The position numbers and the translations under genes were made by a program. From assembly GCA_900764415.1 (NCBI GenBank), contig CAAFOA010000437.1:1-5011 (forward strand): a stretch of DNA of 5,011 nt, written 5' to 3'. Position 1 is the stretch's first letter, and every line of letters starts with the position of its first letter. The notes below the pieces were generated by a model that worked only from the letters and a program-made list of their open reading frames with translations, did not search any database and was not told the origin of the DNA. This document shows positions 1 to 5,011 of the stretch, piece by piece. This DNA comes from an uncultured Collinsella sp. Its GTDB lineage: Bacteria; Actinomycetota; Coriobacteriia; Coriobacteriales; Coriobacteriaceae.

Positions 1-2
1 AC

Positions 3-134
3 CTCAAGAGGCGTGAAGCGTGGGCAAGGCGGCAGCGACAGCATGAACGCGATCAGTTCGTCAGGGAAATACTCATAGCCGTGATAGGCGCAGTCATCGG
101 CTCAATCGTCACACAGCTCATCGCAGGGAGGTGA
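3..134 (+). CDS. C-terminal fragment of a small membrane-anchored protein (5' end outside window)
   Basis: An open frame enters from the left edge and ends at TGA 132-134, giving 43 visible residues. The first ~24 are highly charged and rich in Arg, Gln and Glu (KRREAWARRQRQHERDQ). They are followed by a hydrophobic, Gly/Ile/Val-rich stretch (ILIAVIGAVIGSIVTQLIAG) that would form one membrane helix, then Arg and the stop. A basic segment followed by a C-terminal helix suggests a small tail-anchored membrane protein. Such proteins are common in phages and integrative elements, which fits the integrase next door. No family is recognised and the start codon is not visible. The coding call rests only on the sensible residue pattern and the lack of a comparable frame on this strand. 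Confidence 0.4.
   Translation, partial: LKRREAWARRQRQHERDQFVREILIAVIGAVIGSIVTQLIAGR
126..131 (+). promoter_or_regulatory. Shine-Dalgarno-like GGGAGG before a possible tiny ORF
   Basis: GGGAGGTGA overlaps the stop of the membrane-protein fragment. It sits 2 nt before an ATG (134) and 8 nt before an in-frame GTG (140). The spacing suits the GTG. The only frame it could serve encodes 10-12 residues and stops at 170-172, so it is either a leader peptide or a chance match. Confidence 0.25.
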
Positions 135-147
135 TGCCCGTGAAAGC

Positions 148-188
148 AAAAAATCTCGGGACCGTAGGCTGATGCCGCGACCCCGAGA
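148..188 (-). terminator. Possible minus-strand intrinsic terminator upstream of the integrase
   Basis: TCTCGGG (154-160) can pair with CCCGAGA (182-188) as a 7-bp stem around a 21-nt loop. On the minus strand the stem is followed at once by six Ts (plus-strand A148-153), the layout of a Rho-independent terminator. No minus-strand gene is credible to its right, since the integrase occupies that DNA. It would therefore block antisense transcription, or be a structured leader element that only resembles a terminator. On the plus strand no T-run follows. Confidence 0.35.
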
Positions 189-197
189 CTAAGGAGA

Positions 198-231
198 CGG
201 CCCCTGCACTTTGGAACGTGAGACGGGGCCG
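198..231 (+). other. GC-rich hairpin in the integrase leader
   Basis: CGGCCCC (198-204) is complementary to GGGGCCG (225-231), a 7-bp GC stem with a 20-nt loop. It lies 57 bp before the integrase start, with no T-run on either side, so it is not an obvious terminator. Together with the 154-188 hairpin it makes the stretch 135-287 structured and essentially non-coding. A role in controlling integrase expression is possible but unproved. Confidence 0.3.
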
Positions 232-266
232 GAGTCAGAACCGGGCGAAACGGAGAATAAGCCCGC

Positions 267-283
267 GATCTGAACGGATCTGA
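267..283. repeat. GATCTGA direct repeat, 10-bp period, before the integrase start
   Basis: GATCTGA occurs at 267-273 and again at 277-283, ending 4 bp before the integrase ATG. The 10-bp period puts both copies on the same face of the DNA helix, as expected for a small operator or a recombinase/excisionase arm site. Two 7-mers are weak evidence. Confidence 0.25.
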
Positions 284-287
284 TTAT

Positions 288-1415
288 ATGACAAAGAAGC
301 AGCGCCGCCGCGTCTGGGGCTCCGTGACCGAGATGAGGCGCGGCAAGAAGTACGTCCTGCGCTGGATGCAGAACACGCCGCAGGGCCGCAGGCGCAAGAC
401 CAAGACCGTGTACGGCACCTACCGCGAGGCGTGCGCGGAACTCGACCGCATCCACGTCGAGCACGCCGACGACGCGCCCGTGCCAACCATAGCCAAGGCC
501 TACGAGACGTGGCTCGTCCCCAAGATGGCCGCACAGGTCGAGGCGGGGACGCTCGCCCCCAACACCCGCGACCTCGTGCTGCGCTCGTGGAAGAACTACG
601 TCGGACCCCGCTGGGGACAGGCGCCCGTCGACCAGCTCCGCGCCGTCGAGCTGCAGGACTGGCTGCTGACACTGCCCGCCGCCACCGCCGATACCGCCCT
701 GCTCACCCTGCGCAAGGTCTACGCCTGCGTCTCGACCTTCATCCGCCTGCCGCTCGACCCGTTCGCCGCCAGCGTCAGGTACACCATGCCCACCCGCAAG
801 ACCCGCGAGCGCTCAAAGCGCGTCTACACCCTCGACGAGGCCCTGGGCGTCCTCGACGCACTGCGCGGCAACCCCCTGGAGCCCGCGTTCATCCTCGCGT
901 GCTTCGGCTCCTGCCGCTCGGGCGAGTCACTGGGCGTGCGCACTGAGGAGGTGCTGCGCTGGGAGCGTAGCGGCACCGTTCTCGCCTCCACCGACATCTG
1001 CCGCCAGATGCAGCAGTCCGGCACCGAGCCGGTGGGCGCCCTCAAGACCGCCAAGTCCGCCCGCACCGTCGTGATCCTGCCGCAGGCCGCCGACCGCCTC
1101 GTCGAGATAGCGGCCTCGCGCGCCGCCGAGGGCCGCGAGTGGCTGAGCGACCGCGGCGACGGGCTGCCCATGAACCGGAGCATCTGCAACGACCGCTGGC
1201 GGAAACTCTGCGCCGCTCGCGGCATCGAGCACATCCCGTGGTCGAACCTCCGCAACTCCTGGCGTACGATAGCGGAGGTCGAGCTTCGCCTGCCGTGGGA
1301 CCTCATAGAGATGCTGATGGGCCACGCCCTTCCCGGCGTGTCGGGCAGGCACTACATCCGCCCCACCGCCGAGCAGGTCGTCCGCGCCGCCTATGACGCG
1401 CTTGGGATAAGTTAG
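288..1415 (+). CDS. int: Tyrosine-recombinase integrase (site-specific integrase of a mobile element)
   Basis: A 375-residue phage/ICE-type integrase, which would catalyse strand exchange between attachment sites through a covalent 3'-phosphotyrosine link. Residues 1-60 form a basic N-terminal arm-binding region (GSVTEMRRGKKYVLRW, then KTKTVYGTYREACAEL). Residues ~65-150 are the core-binding SAM-like domain, and ~165-375 the catalytic domain. Catalytic candidates are Arg210 (GSCRSGES), Lys253 (ALKTAKSART), Arg322 (SNLRNS), His346 (MGHALPG) and the nucleophile Tyr356 (RHYIRP). The usual His of the HxxR motif is Ser319, which is unusual. Length is normal for the family. The start at 288 preserves the N-terminal arm motif, but no good Shine-Dalgarno sequence precedes it, only a weak CGGAT, so translation may be poor or controlled. 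Strongly GC-rich; it converges on the genes to the right. The role is secure; the recombination target is not visible. Confidence 0.93.
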   Translation: MTKKQRRRVWGSVTEMRRGKKYVLRWMQNTPQGRRRKTKTVYGTYREACAELDRIHVEHADDAPVPTIAKAYETWLVPKMAAQVEAGTLAPNTRDLVLRSWKNYVGPRWGQAPVDQLRAVELQDWLLTLPAATADTALLTLRKVYACVSTFIRLPLDPFAASVRYTMPTRKTRERSKRVYTLDEALGVLDALRGNPLEPAFILACFGSCRSGESLGVRTEEVLRWERSGTVLASTDICRQMQQSGTEPVGALKTAKSARTVVILPQAADRLVEIAASRAAEGREWLSDRGDGLPMNRSICNDRWRKLCAARGIEHIPWSNLRNSWRTIAEVELRLPWDLIEMLMGHALPGVSGRHYIRPTAEQVVRAAYDALGIS

Positions 1416-1497
1416 GATATTCCCCCGCAAACCCGCAGGTAGATGGCACGCAGTTAGTTGTGGCAGATTGAGATCTTTTAGCGGCAGCCAACCTTCT

Positions 1498-1557
1498 GTC
1501 TCGATCTGTAACAGTTACGAGGCCAAACGGCCCCTTGTTGTTACAGATCGAGACAAA
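1498..1557 (-). repeat. 57-bp asymmetric palindrome, copy 1 (plus AAA flank)
   Basis: The left arm GTCTCGATCTGTAACA (1498-1513) is perfectly complementary to TGTTACAGATCGAGAC (1539-1554), 16/16 bp. Inside, GGCC (1521-1524) can also pair with GGCC (1529-1532) around AAAC. AAA follows the right arm. It lies between the convergent integrase and the AbiEi-like/DUF559 gene, 83 bp past the first stop and 39 bp past the second. It could therefore act as a terminator, but there is no long T-run on either strand. Orientation is given as minus because the asymmetric parts (TTTGTC end, GGGGCC centre) read that way in all copies. Confidence 0.8.
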
Positions 1558-1595
1558 CTCGGCAGGAACAACCACATCCGCGTCAGTTGCACCCC

Positions 1596-2666
1596 TCAGC
1601 GCCCACACCACTGGCGTCTCCATTCCTCAGCCAAATCGGCCCGTCGCGGAATACCCGCCAGCCTCATCTTCTCAACCAGCTTCCCCGGATTCTTGAGCTC
1701 ATCAAACGTAAACCGAAGCACCTTGTGTCCGAGCATCGTCAGATGGGACTCCCGCTGACGTTCTGCCACGAATGGGTCGATCGACTCCCGACCCTCGTCG
1801 TTCTGCAAGGCATACTTCCCCTTTCCGTCCAGCTCGCCGATAACACATGTCCCGTCCTCGAGCCTCCAAAAATAATCAACGCGAAACACTTGGCTCGGAT
1901 CGAGCGGATCACGAAACTCCACCTGCAGCTCCGGAACCGGAAAGCCGTACGCAATAAAGAACGCCCGAAATCGAGACTCGCCGCCGTTTTCGGACAGCCC
2001 GTCCGCATACGACGCAATCACCTGCGCTCTGCGATACCCGCGCTTGCCTTCACAATCCATACGAAGCCGCTCACAAAAGTCATCGCGCGATACGCCCTTC
2101 ACCCGCAATGCAGAATCGGCGATCGCCAGACCATACGAAAACGGTGCACGCAGCAGACAATCCTCCACCGTGCGCCAAAACGGCGTCACTCGCACGCCGT
2201 CGACGCGCTCAAGCGCACCCGCCGTCTGCGGACGCAACAGCCGGCATCCTGCACTCAGCGGCACCGAGCAACCTGTCTTAACAAGAAATCGCGGCCCAAG
2301 CAGATCATTCGGCACCTCCAGACCCCACAAAAGCGCCGCGTCATAACCCCAAAACGCCCAATCGGGATGAAACTCCGCAAACCCTTTGATGGTCCGCAGC
2401 GCTCGCTCCGCCGGCGTCAGTACAACCCAATCATGTTGAAAGCAGAACAAATACGGCTCGGGCTCCGCAATGTCATCGGTCCCCACATGACGCCGCAGCC
2501 ACATGAGCTCGGCATTGTCATGTGTCACAAGCAGCACGCCTTGTTCAGCCGCCTCCGTGAGCCTGGCAAGCATCCTATTCCGCGCCAAGGTGTTACGTGT
2601 TGCATTTTTGTGTTTAAGAACGGTATTAGACACTTTCATCACCACCACATCGGAGAAATGGGCCAT
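1596..2666 (-). CDS. AbiEi-like / DUF559-type nuclease-fold protein
   Basis: About 356 residues from the ATG at 2666. The N-terminal two thirds match the layout of actinobacterial AbiEi-like proteins: LTPAERALRTIKGFAEFHPDW near 83-103, then GYDAALLWGLEVP (107-118), then VRVTPFWRTVEDCLLR (158-173) and AIADSALR (181-188). The C-terminal part has a DUF559/Vsr-like restriction-endonuclease fold: GESRFR (Glu230), FRVDYFW (Asp264), GELDGKGKY (Glu278, Asp279, Lys281) and HKVLRF (314-319). These acidic and Lys residues are plausible PD-(D/E)XK catalytic positions, so activity may be retained. No AbiEii-type nucleotidyltransferase partner is in the window. The open frame continues upstream to 2765, but that stretch translates palindrome copy 2, so I reject the longer start. 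ATG 2666 has a weak GGTGA; ATG 2639 is an alternative. Composition looks more AT-rich than the integrase or gltD, which suggests transfer. The family architecture is recalled from knowledge; the function (defence, regulation or nuclease) is inference. Confidence 0.82.
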   Translation of the reverse strand: MAHFSDVVVMKVSNTVLKHKNATRNTLARNRMLARLTEAAEQGVLLVTHDNAELMWLRRHVGTDDIAEPEPYLFCFQHDWVVLTPAERALRTIKGFAEFHPDWAFWGYDAALLWGLEVPNDLLGPRFLVKTGCSVPLSAGCRLLRPQTAGALERVDGVRVTPFWRTVEDCLLRAPFSYGLAIADSALRVKGVSRDDFCERLRMDCEGKRGYRRAQVIASYADGLSENGGESRFRAFFIAYGFPVPELQVEFRDPLDPSQVFRVDYFWRLEDGTCVIGELDGKGKYALQNDEGRESIDPFVAERQRESHLTMLGHKVLRFTFDELKNPGKLVEKMRLAGIPRRADLAEEWRRQWCGR

Positions 2667-2692
2667 TGTCACCGTTGCCGCTGTCGACAAAC

Positions 2693-2751
2693 GTCTCGAT
2701 CTGTAACAGTTAGACGTTCTCCAGGCCCCAAACGTTACAGATTTAGACAAA
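2693..2751 (-). repeat. 57-bp asymmetric palindrome, copy 2 (plus AAA flank)
   Basis: GTCTCGATCTGTAAC (2693-2707) faces GTTACAGATTTAGAC (2734-2748), 13/15 bp complementary; both mismatches come from the right arm, where TCGAGAC has become TTAGAC-like. The first 20 bp are identical to copy 1. It ends only 26 bp from the proposed start of the AbiEi-like/DUF559 gene, so it lies in that gene's leader or promoter region, where a hairpin or a bound protein could affect expression. Confidence 0.78.
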
Positions 2752-2771
2752 CCAGCGGCGCCCAAGCGTTC

Positions 2772-2831
2772 GTCTCGATCTGTAACAGGTAGACCGGTTT
2801 TTTGTCCCTAAACGTTACAGACCGAGACAAA
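2772..2831 (-). repeat. 57-bp asymmetric palindrome, copy 3 (plus AAA flank)
   Basis: GTCTCGATCTGTAAC (2772-2786) faces GTTACAGACCGAGAC (2814-2828), 14/15 bp complementary, followed by AAA. The centre contains a T6 run (2798-2803) and the shared CCCTAAACG motif next to the right arm. It is in tandem with copy 2, 79 bp away start to start, and begins 30 bp past the stop of the 235-residue gene in that gene's direction of transcription. It could serve as that gene's 3' hairpin. Confidence 0.78.
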
Positions 2832-2861
2832 TAGACAGGCGGCGCTGCGACAGCCCATCCC

Positions 2862-3569
2862 CTACTCCCATTCCTGCTCGTAGATGTTGAGCGACTTCAC
2901 GTAGCGTCCCTGAGCGCCCATGATGTCGCGAACCAGGCGCAAAAAGAAGCTGATGCACGAGGTGTCGAAACCGTCCTCTAGGTCCTCGGGATGCACCGCG
3001 CCCGGCCCGTCGACCGCCGTGTCGCTCAGGCGCGCGATGTCATACAGGTAGAGCTGCCCCGCCGTCAGCCCGACACCGTCGACGCCCGCGAGCCGCACCG
3101 CAATCGCGCCATCGTTCCAGTGCTCCTTTTGCACGATATGTGGGTCGTAGACGTCAAAGCGACGGTCGGTGCGCGTATCCTTCAGCACGACCATGCCAGT
3201 CGCGGGATCCTTGTCCAAAATGCCAAAGCGCGAGAAATACTGCGTGTCACGCACCCGCTTAAGTCGCCCGAGCGAAGCTGGAGAAATTGACGCTGGCGGC
3301 TCGTCCACATACAGTTCCAACAGCGTCTTACCGTGGTAATAGGGGCGCTCAAACAGCAGCCAATCGGTAAACGCCATGTTGTAGGCCATGATTTCGTTTT
3401 GAGAAGGTTCCTCGCAATAGCTGAGCCACGGATCGACGATAATCTCGAACTGCTCGCGCGCCGGCTCCAGGAATTGAAACTTCCGCAGCATCCAAAAGTG
3501 AGCCATGTCGGCAATATCGTTGCCGACGGCTTCGGCCAGCTGCGCTCGGTCAAAAACTTGGTCAGTCAT
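2862..3569 (-). CDS. Uncharacterised 235-residue protein
   Basis: A well-supported gene: ATG at 3569 with GAGGAGG 5 nt upstream, stop TAG at 2862-2864. No signal peptide or membrane segment; probably cytoplasmic and acidic. The N-terminal ~75 residues look helical and aromatic-rich (HFWMLRKFQFLEPAREQFEIIVDPWLSY split around 24-51, then AFTDWLLFERP at 66-76). A Lys-Thr-Leu-Leu-Glu segment (81-85, HGKTLLELYVDE) follows. The region ~108-178 reads like a small beta-rich domain (FSRFGILDKDPATGMVVLKD, then GAIAVRLAG, then AGQLYLYD). The order 'WLLFERP, GKTLLE, helix, beta domain with xLKD and GxIxxR' reminds me of proteins associated with SEC-C motifs, but the Cys/His metal motif is absent, so this is only a weak resemblance. 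It could share a transcript with the AbiEi-like gene, although 195 bp holding two palindromes separate them. No function is assigned. Confidence 0.85.
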   Translation of the reverse strand: MTDQVFDRAQLAEAVGNDIADMAHFWMLRKFQFLEPAREQFEIIVDPWLSYCEEPSQNEIMAYNMAFTDWLLFERPYYHGKTLLELYVDEPPASISPASLGRLKRVRDTQYFSRFGILDKDPATGMVVLKDTRTDRRFDVYDPHIVQKEHWNDGAIAVRLAGVDGVGLTAGQLYLYDIARLSDTAVDGPGAVHPEDLEDGFDTSCISFFLRLVRDIMGAQGRYVKSLNIYEQEWE

Positions 3570-3574
3570 GGCAT

Positions 3575-3581
3575 CCTCCTC
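3575..3581 (-). promoter_or_regulatory. Strong ribosome binding site of the 235-residue gene
   Basis: The minus strand reads GAGGAGG, then a 5-nt spacer (ATGCC), then ATG at 3569. This near-perfect anti-SD complement fixes the start codon. No convincing -35/-10 pair was found upstream. Confidence 0.85.
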
Positions 3582-3678
3582 AAACTGATGGACCTCAATT
3601 TGAGCTTACGAGGAGGGCGAGCAACCGAGGCAAGCGCGGGCAAAATAGGCCTTCGACTGCAAACCAGATGCTAACCAA

Positions 3679-3699
3679 ACACTTGACGGGACACTTGAC
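3679..3699. repeat. Tandem ACACTTGAC, 12-bp period
   Basis: ACACTTGAC at 3679-3687 and 3691-3699, separated by GGG. About 110-130 bp upstream of the 235-residue gene on its strand. It could be a small operator or simply a slippage product. Confidence 0.35.
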
Positions 3700-3810
3700 C
3701 GAATGAGCGCACCGCAAAGAAACCGCAGGTAGACATAGACAGCCAACCCGCCCTTTTGAGCCAGATGCCCGCTACCACCACAGAAACAACAGGTGGCCAC
3801 AGCCCAAGAA

Positions 3811-3848
3811 GTCGACAAATGAACACCCATACGTCGACAAACGAACAG
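3811..3848. repeat. Two GTCGACAAAYGAACA direct repeats, 22-bp period
   Basis: GTCGACAAATGAACAC (3811-3826) and GTCGACAAACGAACAG (3833-3848) match at 14/16. A looser third version, GACAAAAAAGAAC, is at 3879-3891 beside the terminator, and GTCGACAAAC recurs at 2683-2692 abutting palindrome copy 2. The 22-bp period is about two helical turns. Confidence 0.55.
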
Positions 3849-3858
3849 GCGCCCCGTG

Positions 3859-3877
3859 AAGAGTGTCCCCAACGACT
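3859..3877. repeat. Extra copy of the gltD terminator arm
   Basis: AAGAGTGTCCCCAACGACT matches the terminator arm at 3886-3904 in 16/19 positions, same orientation, and is complementary to the other arm (3905-3923) in 17/19. Three related 19-bp arms therefore lie within 65 bp. Confidence 0.65.
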
Positions 3878-3880
3878 AGA

Positions 3881-3923
3881 CAAAAAAGAACGTCCCCAAT
3901 GACTAGTCGTTGGGGACGTTCTT
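3881..3923 (-). terminator. Strong intrinsic terminator of gltD
   Basis: On the minus strand, 11 nt after the gltD TAA, a 38-bp near-perfect palindrome (3886-3923) forms a 19-bp stem with one G-T type mismatch (3900). The stem tail runs into TTCTTTTTTG (plus-strand A-run 3882-3887). Position, stem length and T-run are textbook for Rho-independent termination. ACTAGT lies at its centre, so the true hairpin loop uses a few of the central bases. Confidence 0.88.
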
Positions 3924-3934
3924 AAATGACTACT

Positions 3935-5011
<1,077 letters not shown>

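Larger units (their letters stand above)
3582..3858. other. Non-coding stretch between the 235-residue gene and the gltD terminator
   Basis: No credible gene. The two minus-strand frames here are Cys/Ser/Arg-rich, lack good ribosome binding sites and run across repeats. The stretch should hold the promoter of the 235-residue gene, but only poor matches are seen, for example TTGCCT and TAAGCT on the minus strand with a 19-bp spacer. It contains two separate short tandem repeats, listed individually. Confidence 0.6.

Noticed and set aside
189..672. Minus-strand frames ending just before the possible terminator at 148-188
   Set aside because: They overlap the integrase antisense and show the Ala/Arg/Pro-rich low-complexity pattern typical of shadow frames in GC-rich DNA.
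1416..1497. tRNA 3' end as integration target
   Set aside because: No cloverleaf-like arms or T-loop sequence (GTTCRANYC-type) could be found next to the integrase.
1303..1758. Small frames spanning palindrome copy 1 on both strands (91-107 codons)
   Set aside because: Each contains the VSICN-type peptide produced by translating the palindrome arm, and they overlap real genes out of frame.
2667..2765. Upstream extension of the AbiEi-like protein to an earlier start
   Set aside because: The added 33 residues mainly translate palindrome copy 2 and show no protein-like pattern; the start at 2666 removes them.
1587..2792. Long plus-strand frame of about 400 codons
   Set aside because: It is antisense to the AbiEi-like/DUF559 gene, rich in Arg/His/Gln/Pro with no recognisable motif, and crosses palindrome copies at its end. 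The minus-strand frame has clear family motifs.
1498..2831. CRISPR array from repeated palindromic units
   Set aside because: Spacing is irregular (about 1,195 bp and 79 bp), a full gene lies between copies, and there are no cas genes.
3606..3883. Two minus-strand frames of 88 and 70 codons
   Set aside because: Cys/Ser/Arg-rich, no proper ribosome binding site, overlapping each other and built across short repeats. Most likely spurious translations of repetitive intergenic DNA.

Overview
The window looks like chromosomal DNA from a high-GC Gram-positive. The best guess is an actinobacterium of the class Coriobacteriia (Collinsella-like). That placement is inference from the GC-rich coding style, the GltD type and the many small intergenic palindromes; no rRNA or other marker gene is present. 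Four genes are well supported, plus a short tail of a fifth. There are no RNA genes, complete insertion sequences or CRISPR arrays.

Left part (about 1-1445, plus strand): the end of what is probably a mobile element. It holds the last 43 codons of a small protein with a C-terminal membrane helix, a roughly 150-bp hairpin-rich leader with little coding capacity, and a complete tyrosine-recombinase integrase (288-1415). The integrase converges on everything to its right, so the element boundary is probably just past its stop codon, although no attachment site can be proved.

Middle part (about 1446-3580, minus strand): two genes in tandem, transcribed leftwards. The first in transcription order (2862-3569) is a 235-residue protein of unknown function with a very clear ribosome binding site. 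The second (1596-2666) joins an AbiEi-like region to a DUF559/Vsr-like nuclease-fold domain, an architecture seen in actinobacterial accessory and defence-type genes. Three copies of a 57-bp asymmetric palindrome, all in the same orientation, flank this second gene: one just beyond its stop and two between it and its upstream neighbour. They are the most distinctive feature of the window.

Right part (3582-5011): about 350 bp of non-coding DNA packed with short repeats. It ends in a strong intrinsic terminator for a minus-strand gltD (NADPH-dependent glutamate synthase small subunit), which is cut off at the window edge. gltD is a core metabolic gene, so chromosomal backbone has been reached here. 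The window thus reads as mobile element, then accessory gene(s) among palindromic repeats, then backbone nitrogen-assimilation gene.
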